A stretch of DNA of 64,000 bases from Yeguia hominis (GCF_014384705.1 NZ_JACRSN010000004.1:1-64000); one strand, 5' to 3'; positions 1 to 9,514 are shown, numbered from the stretch's first letter. Program-made: numbers and translations. Notes: a model not told the origin generated them from the letters alone.

Positions 1-172
1 CTTCCTTTGAATCCTTCTCTAAGGCGATTGCCGAGTATATTGATTATTACAATAACACCAGAATCCAAGCTAAAACAAAATGGATGCCTCCCTCTAAATT
101 CAGGGAAGCATCCATGATGGAAGCTTAATTATTCATTTTTAAGCCGGTGTCCAGAAAACCGGGTACATATCA
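1..172 (+). mobile_element. Right end of an IS3-family (IS150-like) insertion sequence
   Basis: An open frame from base 3 to the stop at 126-128 encodes the last 41 residues of an IS3-type transposase (OrfB), with the family's C-terminal pattern of D-Y-x-D-Y-Y-N-N-x-R-I-Q followed by P-P-S-K-F-R. About 20 bp later, 148-172 reads as a terminal inverted repeat (tgtccagaaaaccgggtaca plus tatca). Directly after it an AIPR reading frame begins mid-protein, so the IS sits inside that gene. The rest of the IS lies beyond the left edge. Family assignment is by pattern; the exact end base is uncertain by a few nucleotides. Confidence 0.75.
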
Positions 173-339
173 CTTCCACTGGTGAGGGTTCCTGCGCAGC
201 CTTTGTTGGCTCTGTAGCGCAGTATCTTGTTGAAGCGGAAGTCTTACCGGACTTCACTCCTGCTTTCTATACAAGTACAACATCCAAGAGAAAAATCTAT
301 CGTGTAGATGGGTACGTTTTTGACGAATTCGACTATACG

Positions 340-2193
340 ATGAATTTAATCATTGCGGATTATGACGGCGTGGAAGAACGGACGATGGGTAAGGTTGTAT
401 CTTCAACGAATTTTCAACGCTTAGCCGTGTTTGTGGATCAGGCCCTAAACACGAATTTGTATAGAGAGATCGAGATGAGTACTCCATGTGCAGATTTGGT
501 AGATCTGCTTCGGTTGGAAAAAGAGAGAATTCGAAAATACAGACTTCTCATTTTCACAGATGCAGATGTCAGCGATACGCTGAAGAATCTTGACAATCTC
601 GATATTGGAGGCATTCCTGCTGAATGTCAAATCTGGGACATCGACCGTGTGTTTCGTGTATGCTGCTCTGATCTGGGGCGTCAAAATATTGAGATTGATT
701 TTCGAGAATATATCCCTGCAGGCATCCCTTGCCTGGAGGCCAGCAGCGCTGCGACGGCAGAATATAACAGCTATCTTTGCATTATTCCGGGAAAGGTTCT
801 TGCAGATATTTATGATAAGTATGGCAGTCAATTGTTGGAGGGCAATGTTCGGTCATTTCTTTCTACAAAGGTCGCCGTAAATAAAAAAATCAGGGAAACT
901 ATTTTGAAATGCCCCTCAATGTTTTTTGCGTATAACAATGGCGTATCTGCAACCGCAATGGATGTCCAGCTTGAACGTACAGCAGGTGGAACACACATTG
1001 TCGGGGCAAGAGACTTTCAGATTATTAACGGCGGCCAGACGACAGCATCCCTTTCTAATACCCGTCATAAGGATAAAGCTGATTTAGAAGGCATCTACGT
1101 ACAGATGAAACTGACTGAGATTGATGAAAGCGACATGGACCGTTCAACAGAGTTGGTGCGAAATATATCTCGGTCTTCAAATAGCCAAAACAAAGTTACA
1201 GATGCAGATTTCTTCTCTACTCACCCATTCCACATACGCATGGAGCAGCATTCCCGGAGAATTTTTGCTCCTGCAGAATCTGGTGCGCAGTATGAAACAA
1301 AATGGTTTTATGAGCGTGCCAAGGGTCAATTTCTTCAGGCACAAATGCGTCTTACTCCGGCCAAGAAGCGACAATTCCTGCTGCAGAATCCCAAGAGCAA
1401 AGTCATCACTAAAACGGATTTGGCTAAAGTACGCAACACGTGGAGTGAAATGCCCCACATCGTCAGCAAGGGTGCTCAGACAAACTTTATGAAGTTTGCT
1501 GAGTTGATTGATGAAGCTTGGACGACCAACGATTCGCAGTTTAATGAGCGATACTTTACAGAAAGCGTGGCGCTGGTTATCTTATTTAAGCATCTCGAAG
1601 CGTTGATACCGAGGCAGGAGTGGTATGAACAGGGCTACCGAGCGAACATTGTTACTTATTCATTGGCACTGCTTCATCAGTTAATTCGGAAGCAGTTCAA
1701 AAATATGGAGTTGGATTTGCAGAGTATTTGGCAGCGCCAAAGCGTTCCAGAAAGCGTTACAAAAGCTTTGGAACAGATAGCTGAGCAGGTCTTCTATAGG
1801 ATAACTGATCCAAATAGACCTACAATCAATGTCACGCAGTGGTGCAAGCGCGAGGGATGCTGGAACAGCGTTCAAGAAATTAATCTAATTCTGCCAGCAG
1901 AATTTTCTAGTGTATTGATTGGAAAAACTGAAGTGAGGGCAGCAGAAAAAGAAGCGAGAAAAGACCAAAAAGTGCTTTCCGAAACGGAGGCACAGGTTAA
2001 AGTACTTCAATATTCTGCAGATCAATGGAAAAAGCTATCTGCGTTTGCGATGCAGAAACGCATGGCATCGCCCGATGAAAATATGGCGTTGAAATATGCA
2101 TGCCAAATCCCCAACAAAATGCCGAGTGGATACCAGAGCCAACGACTCCTTGCGCTCCTTGATCGAGCATTATCCGAGGGTTTTAACCTTTAA
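340..2193 (+). CDS. AIPR-family protein, 5' end removed by IS insertion
   Basis: Recognisable AIPR (abortive infection phage resistance) domain. The hallmark segment is at about residues 225-320 of the ATG-340 form and includes F-Q-I-I-N-G-G-Q-T-T, then V-R-N-I-S, then S-Q-N-K-V-T-D-A-D-F-F and H-P-F-H. The frame is open upstream to base 118, and homology-like sequence starts right after the IS inverted repeat (about 173), so roughly 20-30 native N-terminal residues and the promoter are gone. ATG 340 has no good ribosome site, so translation may be weak or absent. It is followed after 21 nt by a cytosine methyltransferase, Vsr and a nuclease-helicase. AIPR proteins are known beside Dcm-like methylases in restriction-like clusters; their biochemical role here is inferred. 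Confidence 0.8.
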   Translation: MNLIIADYDGVEERTMGKVVSSTNFQRLAVFVDQALNTNLYREIEMSTPCADLVDLLRLEKERIRKYRLLIFTDADVSDTLKNLDNLDIGGIPAECQIWDIDRVFRVCCSDLGRQNIEIDFREYIPAGIPCLEASSAATAEYNSYLCIIPGKVLADIYDKYGSQLLEGNVRSFLSTKVAVNKKIRETILKCPSMFFAYNNGVSATAMDVQLERTAGGTHIVGARDFQIINGGQTTASLSNTRHKDKADLEGIYVQMKLTEIDESDMDRSTELVRNISRSSNSQNKVTDADFFSTHPFHIRMEQHSRRIFAPAESGAQYETKWFYERAKGQFLQAQMRLTPAKKRQFLLQNPKSKVITKTDLAKVRNTWSEMPHIVSKGAQTNFMKFAELIDEAWTTNDSQFNERYFTESVALVILFKHLEALIPRQEWYEQGYRANIVTYSLALLHQLIRKQFKNMELDLQSIWQRQSVPESVTKALEQIAEQVFYRITDPNRPTINVTQWCKREGCWNSVQEINLILPAEFSSVLIGKTEVRAAEKEARKDQKVLSETEAQVKVLQYSADQWKKLSAFAMQKRMASPDENMALKYACQIPNKMPSGYQSQRLLALLDRALSEGFNL

Positions 2194-2214
2194 CAAGAGA
2201 AAGAGGAATGTGTT

Positions 2215-3834
2215 GTGTACAAAGTTGTGGACTTGTTTGCAGGAGCAGGAGGCCTGAGCCTCGGCTTTATGCAGACGAGAAAATATGATATCAAGGTAGC
2301 GTTTGAGAACAGTCCTTATATGCAGGAAACATATCGCCTGAATCATCCCGGCGTTGAAGTACAGGGAGATGTCTGCGCTGCAAATTATGACGAGATTAAG
2401 GAAAAATATGGGGATATAGACGTGGTCATCGGCGGCCCGCCCTGTCAAGGCTTTTCTAATGCGAATCGCCAAAAGAACCATGCTATCAGTCAGAATAATA
2501 TGCTGGTAAAACAGTATATCAGGGCTATTCTCGAACTCAAACCAAAAGCATTCGTTATGGAAAATGTCAGCATGCTGAAATCTGATGTTCACCGATTTTA
2601 TATGGAAGAGAGTGATATTGAAACTGTCGCAAAATACAAGATTCCTGTTAAATCCACATATCTTCACTTGCTGGATCAGGCGTATGTATTTGACGGCGCA
2701 CTGGAGATTGTTAAAGATCAGCAGAAGATTCAGCAGTATCTTTGGCCGGAACAGCATTACTTTGAGCTGAACGTTATCTATAAGGCCGCGAAGAATCTTG
2801 AAAAAATGAAATCTGCACTTGAAAAGCACAAAAAGAAGCTTTGTGCTGCGGCTGCTGACTATGCGAAATTGCATGATAGTAATCATATCGCCAGTGTCTC
2901 TGCGGAAGCATTTCAAGCGATCTCAGAATACTATTCTGGTGAGTTGGATGCGTCTGCGCTCAAAAGCAGGATTGAACCAGCGATTCTGATCCAGCGTATG
3001 CTCAGCAAGGCACAGGAGATACACGAAAATCACATAGTTGTGGATGCCTACTCTGTCGAAGATGGAATCGCAGCCGTGATTCGCTCTTTTGCTGTTTACG
3101 ATTATCTGAAGCGCGTATTGCAGGCACCTGAAAATGGCTACGTTTTGGATAAAGATGTCCTTTGCGCTGCAGATTATGGCGCACCTCAGAAACGAATGCG
3201 TTTCGTTGTGATAGGCATTAAACGCAGTATTTCTTCTAAAATAGCCCTTCCTAAAGGCCGTTTTGATGCTGACGAATATCGAACCGTGCGAGACGCCATC
3301 ACCGATTTGGAAGATGTCGAGCCGGTCGTTGAGCTTGAAGACGACAAAGAAGGGATTGCACTGCAGCCAAAAGAGAACCTGGGTGAATTGGCTTCCTCAC
3401 TCCGAGATTCTAAAATACTAAAAAACCATATGGTTACAAAAACAACCGATACAGCGATGCAGCGTTTTAAGGCACTCAAACAGGGAGAAAATTTCCACGC
3501 TTTAGATGATTCGCTGAAAACCAATACATATACGGACGCATCCCGAACACAGAATACGATTTATCTTAGATTAAACTACGACGAACCCTGCGGGACAGTG
3601 GTAAATGTCCGCAAATCTATGTGGATACATCCGACACGGGATCGAGCTATCAGTGTTAGAGAAGCAGCGCGTCTGCAAACTTTCCCAGATAGTTTTGTGT
3701 TCTGCGGCTCAAAGGACAAACAGTATCAGCAGGTGGGCAATGCGGTTCCGCCGATTATGGCTAAGTCGATTGCCAAGAAGTTAGCCAAAGTTTTGAAAGA
3801 CAATTTGCCGGAAGGTGAACAGAATGGCGGATAA
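2215..3834 (+). CDS. dcm: DNA (cytosine-5-)-methyltransferase
   Basis: 539-residue C5 cytosine methylase that would transfer a methyl group from SAM to a cytosine in DNA. Visible motifs in order: I at the N-terminus (D-L-F-A-G-A-G-G-L-S-L-G-F), IV with the catalytic cysteine (G-G-P-P-C-Q-G-F-S-N, about residue 80), VI (M-E-N-V), VIII (P-Q-K-R-M-R-F), IX (R-E-A-A-R-L-Q-T-F-P) and X (Q-V-G-N-A-V-P-P). A long stretch between VI and VIII makes the protein larger than a minimal M.HhaI type. The start is GTG 2215, preceded by an AAGAGG ribosome site. The end overlaps the Vsr gene, as expected for a methylase paired with its mismatch nuclease. Confidence 0.95.
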   Translation: MYKVVDLFAGAGGLSLGFMQTRKYDIKVAFENSPYMQETYRLNHPGVEVQGDVCAANYDEIKEKYGDIDVVIGGPPCQGFSNANRQKNHAISQNNMLVKQYIRAILELKPKAFVMENVSMLKSDVHRFYMEESDIETVAKYKIPVKSTYLHLLDQAYVFDGALEIVKDQQKIQQYLWPEQHYFELNVIYKAAKNLEKMKSALEKHKKKLCAAAADYAKLHDSNHIASVSAEAFQAISEYYSGELDASALKSRIEPAILIQRMLSKAQEIHENHIVVDAYSVEDGIAAVIRSFAVYDYLKRVLQAPENGYVLDKDVLCAADYGAPQKRMRFVVIGIKRSISSKIALPKGRFDADEYRTVRDAITDLEDVEPVVELEDDKEGIALQPKENLGELASSLRDSKILKNHMVTKTTDTAMQRFKALKQGENFHALDDSLKTNTYTDASRTQNTIYLRLNYDEPCGTVVNVRKSMWIHPTRDRAISVREAARLQTFPDSFVFCGSKDKQYQQVGNAVPPIMAKSIAKKLAKVLKDNLPEGEQNGG

Positions 3835-4270
3835 CCATAGTAAGGAAGTCCGAAGTATAAACATGTCTCACATCCGCAGTACGAATTCGAAACCTGAAGA
3901 AATTGTACGAAAGTATCTTTTTGCAGAAGGATTCCGTTATCGTAAGAATGTGAAGAAGCTGCCGGGATGTCCTGATATAGTTCTCCCCAAATATAAAGCT
4001 GTAATCTTTGTGAACGGCTGTTTCTGGCATAAGCATGATTGTCCTCGGTTTGTTTGGCCCTCATCCAATCAAGATTACTGGAGGCCAAAAATTCTTAGAA
4101 ATGTTGAACGGGACAATCAAAGCCGCAAAGAATTAGAAACTCTGGGCTGGAAGGTAATCACTGTCTGGGAATGCGAGTTGAAAAAGAATGTACTTAACGA
4201 GACCCTTGGAAAACTGATTGCAGAACTGAAAGCCATTGACTTCAGTGCTGATAATAAGGAGACGACATGA
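3824..4270 (+). CDS. vsr: Very short patch repair endonuclease
   Basis: 148-residue Vsr nuclease, which nicks 5' of the T in T:G mismatches made when 5-methylcytosine deaminates. The N-terminus carries the family pattern R-S-x-N-M-S-x-I-R-S-x-N-S-K-P-E, followed by P-D-I-V-L-P and the F-V-x-G-C-F-W-H-x-H-x-C zinc/active-site segment. ATG 3824 is preferred over GTG 3815 because the GGAAGG ribosome site ends 8 bases before it. It overlaps the end of dcm by 11 nt and shares ATGA with the next gene, so the three are translationally coupled. Confidence 0.93.
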   Translation: MADNHSKEVRSINMSHIRSTNSKPEEIVRKYLFAEGFRYRKNVKKLPGCPDIVLPKYKAVIFVNGCFWHKHDCPRFVWPSSNQDYWRPKILRNVERDNQSRKELETLGWKVITVWECELKKNVLNETLGKLIAELKAIDFSADNKETT

Positions 4271-6228
4271 AAAGAGAATATTACACCGCCTCTATCGCCG
4301 ATTTTTTATCAGACGACCCTGAATATGTACTTGGACAGCTTCTAATAAATGATGAATTCGAGACGACAGACCTGCAGAAAAATGCATGGCGCAGAGAGAT
4401 AGAAATCCTTCAAGGCCAGCTATACGATTTCCCTGATGGTGAAATTGCGTTTGAATACACCATTCCAAGAATAGGCCACAGAATTGATGTCGTGTGTATT
4501 ATTCGCGGAATTATTTTTCTGCTGGAGTTTAAGGTTGGAGATAAGGTGTACAAGAAAGCAACAGATGATCAGGTCGTCGATTATGCCCTGGACTTGAAGT
4601 ATTTCCATGAGGCAAGCCAGAATCGCTATATCGTTCCGATTAGTGTGTCTACTGAGGCGCCGAATGCAGAAAATCGCATTTTCTTTATGGAGGATCAAAT
4701 AGCCGAGGTATTACACAGCAATAAAAAAACAATTAGCAGTACAATAACTACCATATTAGGAACGGCATCTGATGCGTCTCTGTCGATGACCGCGTGGGGT
4801 AATTCGAGATATGCGCCAACACCTACAATTATTGAAGCGGCTCAAGCTCTCTACAGAAATCACTCTGTGGATGATATTTCCAGAAACGATGCAGGCGCAC
4901 AAAATCTTACAGAAACTACTGCGGCGATCAGCAGAATAATTGATGACTGCAAAGTGAATGGGAGGAAGGCCATTTGCTTTGTTACAGGTGTTCCTGGCGC
5001 AGGAAAAACGCTGGCTGGTCTAAATATCGCAAATTCCAGACATCAGTTTGAAGCAAATGAACACGCAGTGTTCCTTTCGGGAAACGGCCCTCTGGTGGAT
5101 GTCCTTCAAGCAGCCCTTGCAAAGGATTGTGCTATGCGCGAAGGTATTACTGTTGCAGAAGCCAAAAGAAGAACAAAGGCTTTCGTTCAGATTATTCATA
5201 AATTTAGGGATGAGGCTTTAATGACAGAGCAGCCTCCCACTGAAAAGGTTGTTATATTTGATGAAGCTCAGCGAGCTTGGGATGAGGCAAACCTTACGGA
5301 GTTCATGAGGCGTAAGAAGGGCATTGCGGATTTCGATCAGTCAGAGCCAGAATTTCTGATCCATATCATGGACAGGCACAAGGACTGGGCAACGATTGTA
5401 TGTCTCGTTGGCGGTGGTCAGGAAATATATACAGGCGAGGCGGGAATTGAGGACTGGTTTCGCACCTTAAAAAAAGATTACCCTGACTGGGATGTCTATC
5501 TTTCGGATAAGATGACCGATTCCGAGTATATAGGAAAATCTTCGGTTGACCAACTGTTAGGTGGACGCGATTATACAGTAGAACCCTCACTGCACCTTGG
5601 CGTTTCCCTTAGGTCATTTAGAAGCGAAAAACTTGCGGCGTTTACAAAAGCACTGCTGGATAATCATGCAGAACAAGCCGCTGCCGTGTATTCGGAGTTT
5701 TGTGAAAAGTACCCGATAGTTATAACTCGCAACTTTGATAAAGCAAAAGGGTGGGTGCGAAAAAAAGCCAGAGGAACAGAACGCTATGGTCTCCTGGCAA
5801 GTTCCGAAGGAAAACGTCTTCGCGGTGCCGGAATATGGGTGCCTTCGGAAATCAATCATGTTGGCTGGTTTTTGAACGGTAAGGATAATGTCGATTCGTC
5901 TTACTATTTAGAGGTTGCCGCGTCGGAGTTTAAGGTTCAGGGGCTTGAAATTGATTATGGCCTTTTAGCATGGGATGCTGATCTGAGAAGATCAAACGGC
6001 GACTTTGACTTTTATCGATTTAGGGGTACAAGTTGGAACCATATCAATATCGAGAAAAGGCAGAAATATCTTAAAAATGCATATAGAGTGCTGCTTACCA
6101 GAGCAAGACAAGGTATGGTGATATATGTTCCCCAAGGTGTGCCCTCTGAAGATGATCCGACAAGAAATTATATATATTATGACGAGATATATGAGTATCT
6201 AAAGAAATGTGGAATAAAGGATCTATAG
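4267..6228 (+). CDS. PD-(D/E)XK nuclease-like plus DUF2075 (SF1-type) helicase fusion
   Basis: 653 residues. The N-terminal ~170 residues have a nuclease-like pattern: R-I-D-V-V, then L-L-E-F-K-V-G (E-x-K), then Q-V-V-D-Y-A-L-D-L. From about residue 235 there is a DUF2075 ATPase with Walker A (G-V-P-G-A-G-K-T), Walker B (V-V-I-F-D-E-A-Q-R-A-W) and a C-terminal L-L-T-R-A-R-Q-G-M helicase motif. It starts inside the vsr stop codon (ATGA overlap). As the only obvious nuclease-motor in the AIPR/Dcm/Vsr operon it is the best candidate for the cleaving or translocating subunit, but that role is inferred. Confidence 0.82.
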   Translation: MKREYYTASIADFLSDDPEYVLGQLLINDEFETTDLQKNAWRREIEILQGQLYDFPDGEIAFEYTIPRIGHRIDVVCIIRGIIFLLEFKVGDKVYKKATDDQVVDYALDLKYFHEASQNRYIVPISVSTEAPNAENRIFFMEDQIAEVLHSNKKTISSTITTILGTASDASLSMTAWGNSRYAPTPTIIEAAQALYRNHSVDDISRNDAGAQNLTETTAAISRIIDDCKVNGRKAICFVTGVPGAGKTLAGLNIANSRHQFEANEHAVFLSGNGPLVDVLQAALAKDCAMREGITVAEAKRRTKAFVQIIHKFRDEALMTEQPPTEKVVIFDEAQRAWDEANLTEFMRRKKGIADFDQSEPEFLIHIMDRHKDWATIVCLVGGGQEIYTGEAGIEDWFRTLKKDYPDWDVYLSDKMTDSEYIGKSSVDQLLGGRDYTVEPSLHLGVSLRSFRSEKLAAFTKALLDNHAEQAAAVYSEFCEKYPIVITRNFDKAKGWVRKKARGTERYGLLASSEGKRLRGAGIWVPSEINHVGWFLNGKDNVDSSYYLEVAASEFKVQGLEIDYGLLAWDADLRRSNGDFDFYRFRGTSWNHINIEKRQKYLKNAYRVLLTRARQGMVIYVPQGVPSEDDPTRNYIYYDEIYEYLKKCGIKDL

Positions 6229-6254
6229 GAAATCTGTACGAGGGGGAAATATTT

Positions 6255-6917
6255 ATGACCAGAACCATAACCATCAAGGGCGTCGGCAAGCTGAGCCTGA
6301 AGCCGGATCAGGTGGTGGTATCACTGACCCTGAATGCGACCGATAAGAACTACGACAAGACAATGGATACAGCTGCGAAGCATTTGGAGCAACTCCGGGG
6401 AGCGCTTGTCGGTATTGGTTTTACAAAGGATGACCTGAAAACTACCAATTTCAATGTGAATACGGAATATGAAAGTGAGCGGGACAAAAACGGCAATTAC
6501 AAGAGAATCTTCATCGGTTACAGCGTCACCCATCAACTAAAGCTGGAGTTTGATTTTGACTCTCAGCGCCTTTCCCAAACACTTGGAGCCATTGCAGGCT
6601 GCATCGCTGAGCCGGAACTGAATGTGCAGTTTACGGTAAAGGACAAAAAGTCCGTGGATGCGGCGCTTCTGGAGAATGCCTGCGTCAACGCAAAGGCAAA
6701 AGCCGGTATCCTCGCCAAGGCTTCCGGTGTGACGCTGGGCGATCTGATTTCTATCGACTACAATTGGGGCGAGCTGCATCTGTTTTCCCAGACTCAGTAT
6801 GATATGGAGGACAATTGCATGAGAATGGCCAGTGCCGCACCTACCAGTATTGAAATCGAGCCGGACGACATCGATATCAGCGACAGCGTGACATTTGTGT
6901 GGGAGATCAGTAAATGA
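6255..6917 (+). CDS. SIMPL (DUF541) domain protein
   Basis: 220-residue SIMPL/DUF541 protein. The typical opening (I-T-I-K-G-V-G-K-L-S-L-K-P-D-Q-V) is followed by the long alternating beta/alpha pattern with paired hydrophobic strands (V-V-V-S-L-T-L; T-H-Q-L-K-L-E-F) and the closing V-T-F-V-W-E-I. No signal peptide is seen, so it is probably cytoplasmic, unlike exported relatives. ATG 6255 is chosen because GAGGGGG lies 8-12 bases upstream; the longer in-frame start at 6207 lies inside the preceding gene. It overlaps the next gene by 4 nt. The biochemical function of the family is not established. Confidence 0.8.
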   Translation: MTRTITIKGVGKLSLKPDQVVVSLTLNATDKNYDKTMDTAAKHLEQLRGALVGIGFTKDDLKTTNFNVNTEYESERDKNGNYKRIFIGYSVTHQLKLEFDFDSQRLSQTLGAIAGCIAEPELNVQFTVKDKKSVDAALLENACVNAKAKAGILAKASGVTLGDLISIDYNWGELHLFSQTQYDMEDNCMRMASAAPTSIEIEPDDIDISDSVTFVWEISK

Positions 6918-8017
6918 ATGCAGCGATTTTAGGCGAACTCATCCATCTCTATGAAGAGAATATGGACACCCTTTATGGCGGTGCACATAATGAGATTTTT
7001 AAGTGGAGGGCCTTAAAGACCTTCCAGCGGGAGTGGTTCCGAAACGATTATCCCGATTTTGCTTCCCGATTCAATGCCGCCACAAAGGACTTTTCGGTCC
7101 TGATCGACAACAGCCGTATGCATCCCCGGAACGCCGTCGTGAAGCTCTGCGAAAAGGATTCTGCCGAAGTGGAGCACCTGTTCTGCGATGTTCTCTTTGC
7201 CGAGGATCACGGCGATCTGAAGCTTCGGCAGGAACATATGGATCAGTTCCTGGACGGAATGGAACGGCTGCGCATTGCCTATTATCCGGGCAGTTGGTCC
7301 TTTAAGCACGATCGGCACGCAGCCTCTGCGTATCTGGCCATGTATGCGCCAGAGGACAATTACATTTACAAGTACAGCGAGGCCGCCCAGATGGTTGCCT
7401 ATGGAGAATACGGATTTGACATCGGGTCCGGCGGAAGCTTTGACCTGAGCAAGTACTACCAAATGTGCGATGAAATCGTGGATCAGCTGAAAGCGCATCC
7501 TGAATTCCTCCGAAAGCATTTCGACAAGCTCCGCAGTGACGACCATTGTGCAGAAGAGCGCAGCCTGCATTTGTTGGCGTTTGATTTAATTTACTGCTGC
7601 CGGACCTACGGCTACTATAAGGAAATCCCCTACGTCCCAAAAGCAAAATCCCCGAAGCGGACAAAAGTGATCGAGCGACAGGAAGCCGATGCGGCAATAC
7701 GCCAGGCTCGGATTGCAGATATTACAGCTCAAATTAAGGATTTGAGGGCGTCGCTCCCGGATGTTTCGGATATTTCGCTGGTGAATGTTGCCGTCACTTC
7801 CAGGCTATACGGTGGCGGAATGGTGACGGAGCATAATCTGAATACGATTCGGGTCCGGTTCCCAGGTGCAACAAAAACATTTATTCTGGATGCAAAATTC
7901 CCGCAGCGCCCAACCTTTGAAAATGATGCAGATGTGGTCGCTGCCTACACGGAATACACGAGTATCAGCGGCAAAATCGAAAAGCTGGAAAAACAGTTGA
8001 AGCAGTTGGGCGGTTAA
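6914..8017 (+). CDS. Protein with McrB N-terminal-like domain, no ATPase
   Basis: 367 residues. The first ~200 resemble, from memory, the domain that precedes the AAA+ part of many Gram-positive McrB-like restriction proteins: F-K-W-R-A-L-K-T-F-Q-R-E-W, then P-R-N-A-V-V-K, then the spaced W-S-F-K-H ... A-Y-L-A-M-Y-A-P-E-D-N-Y-I-Y-K-Y-S-E. No Walker motif follows. The C-terminal third has charged helices (about 255-290) and a short coiled-coil end (K-I-E-K-L-E-K-Q-L-K-Q-L). ATG overlaps the SIMPL stop, so the two form an operon. The similarity needs a profile search; otherwise it is a hypothetical protein. Confidence 0.5.
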   Translation: MNAAILGELIHLYEENMDTLYGGAHNEIFKWRALKTFQREWFRNDYPDFASRFNAATKDFSVLIDNSRMHPRNAVVKLCEKDSAEVEHLFCDVLFAEDHGDLKLRQEHMDQFLDGMERLRIAYYPGSWSFKHDRHAASAYLAMYAPEDNYIYKYSEAAQMVAYGEYGFDIGSGGSFDLSKYYQMCDEIVDQLKAHPEFLRKHFDKLRSDDHCAEERSLHLLAFDLIYCCRTYGYYKEIPYVPKAKSPKRTKVIERQEADAAIRQARIADITAQIKDLRASLPDVSDISLVNVAVTSRLYGGGMVTEHNLNTIRVRFPGATKTFILDAKFPQRPTFENDADVVAAYTEYTSISGKIEKLEKQLKQLGG

Positions 8018-8186
8018 ATCTGTCTTTTGGGTGGTAAATATGAAAGCACTAACCTACGTAGAACACGTCTAAGGCTGCAGGAACTGCCGGAACCGTTTGC
8101 GCCCGCACTTTGAGGAGATAACCGCTGAGAGAGCCCTTTACCTTGCCTTCGGGAGAGATAATATTGGAAGCCCTCATGGAGGAGTG

Positions 8187-8246
8187 CACGGAATAACAAG
8201 ATTTCGCAATCTTTTTTCCGTGAACTGTAAGCAAAAACAATATAAA
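8187..8246 (+). promoter_or_regulatory. Hairpin and putative promoter/operator ahead of the WYL pair
   Basis: CACGGAA (8187-8193) pairs with TTCCGTG (8216-8222), with an inner AAGATT/AATCTT stem and a T-run, so this can act as a terminator for the upstream genes. A TATAAA box lies at 8241-8246. The sequence CTTTTTTCCGTGAA (8211-8224) recurs almost exactly before the tRNA-like array at 10,428, suggesting a shared operator. Confidence 0.45.
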
Positions 8247-8275
8247 ATCCATTATCATGAAAGGGGTGTGTCTGC

Positions 8276-9514
8276 ATGGCTTATAACGAGCTCATTAAAA
8301 ACTTTGAAAAAGTCAGAGCTTATATGCGTGAGTTTTATGTGTATGGCTTTAAGAGCAGAACAAAATATGATGCCAAGAGTGCACGCTCCTATGATGATGA
8401 ACGCCGCAGGCTGGAGAGCTGGTTGGGAGACTACATGCGGTTCACGCAGACGCCGGAAGGAAAGAACGTTTTCCTGTCGGTAGATAGCCGCGTGACCCGT
8501 AAGAACCCATTCTATAAGGCGTGGAAGGCCAAGAGCTTTACGGATGGAGATATCACACTGCATTTTGCGATTTTTGATATTCTCTATGATCCTGAAACAA
8601 AAATGACGCTTACAGAGCTGATTGAGGAGATCGATCAGCGGCTGTCATCCAGTATGGCCTTTGATGAGTCTACCTTGAGAAAGAAACTCAAGGAGTACGC
8701 CGAAGAGGGTATCATTCGGATGGAGAAGGATGGGCGGAAGGTCCTGTATAGCAGAGCTCCGGATACGGACATCACTGCCTTGCATGATGTGATCGACTTC
8801 TTCAGCGAGGTAGCCCCGTGCGGCGTTATCGGCTCATTCCTGCAGGACAGGCAGCCGAAGCACCCTGAGCTGTTTTCCTTTAAGCATCACTACATAACGC
8901 AGGCAATGGATAGTGATGTAATGGCCACACTGTTTGAGGCTATTCACGGCCATCGCTACATCACCGTTGACAATTTGGGCAAACATTCAAACGAAGTCAG
9001 AACGGTTCGGTTAGTCCCACTCAAGCTCTACATAAGCACTCAAAACGGAAGACAAAACCTTTTGGCCTTTCACGAAAAAGCCAATCGCCTGAATTCCTAT
9101 CGCTTGGACTATATGTCCAACATCAGGATTGAAGATGAGATTTGCGAAAAGTTCGATGCGCTGCGCGCCGCACTCAGCAAAGCTGAAGCCCATATGTGGG
9201 GCGTGAACTGCAGATGGAATGTCAAGCATACCGAGCATGTGGAGTTTGAAATAAAGGTTGAAGACGATGAGCAGTTTATTGTCCGCCGGCTGGAGAGAGA
9301 AAAACGCTGTGGGTGTGTAGAGAAAATCGACGACAACCACTACCGGTACGTTGCAGAGGTTTTTGACACAACAGAAATGCTGCCGTGGATACGCACATTT
9401 ATCTCCCGCATTACGAGAATGAGCTTCTCAAATCGAACGGCTGAAAACAAATTCAAGGCAGACATTCAGGAAATGTGCCGTATGTATGGGCTTGACGGAG
9501 GTGCTGCACAATGA
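8276..9514 (+). CDS. WYL-domain transcriptional regulator 1
   Basis: 412 residues. A winged-helix-like N-terminal region (about 85-165; T-L-R-K-K-L-K-E-Y-A-E-E-G-I-I) precedes a WYL domain at about 220-300 (V-R-L-V-P-L-K-L-Y-I ... N-L-L-A-F-H-E-K-A ... R-L-D-Y-M), where the canonical W-Y-L is divergent. A C-terminal WCX-like extension follows. WYL proteins sense nucleic-acid or nucleotide ligands and regulate many defence and RNA-repair loci. It is coupled by a 4-nt ATGA overlap to a second WYL gene, and both precede the tRNA-like array and rtcB, so they probably control that locus. Confidence 0.8.
   Translation: MAYNELIKNFEKVRAYMREFYVYGFKSRTKYDAKSARSYDDERRRLESWLGDYMRFTQTPEGKNVFLSVDSRVTRKNPFYKAWKAKSFTDGDITLHFAIFDILYDPETKMTLTELIEEIDQRLSSSMAFDESTLRKKLKEYAEEGIIRMEKDGRKVLYSRAPDTDITALHDVIDFFSEVAPCGVIGSFLQDRQPKHPELFSFKHHYITQAMDSDVMATLFEAIHGHRYITVDNLGKHSNEVRTVRLVPLKLYISTQNGRQNLLAFHEKANRLNSYRLDYMSNIRIEDEICEKFDALRAALSKAEAHMWGVNCRWNVKHTEHVEFEIKVEDDEQFIVRRLEREKRCGCVEKIDDNHYRYVAEVFDTTEMLPWIRTFISRITRMSFSNRTAENKFKADIQEMCRMYGLDGGAAQ

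Noticed and set aside
2170..2916. Long minus-strand open frame opposite dcm
   Set aside because: It lies wholly against a methylase with all catalytic motifs, has no ribosome site and shows the composition of an antisense shadow.
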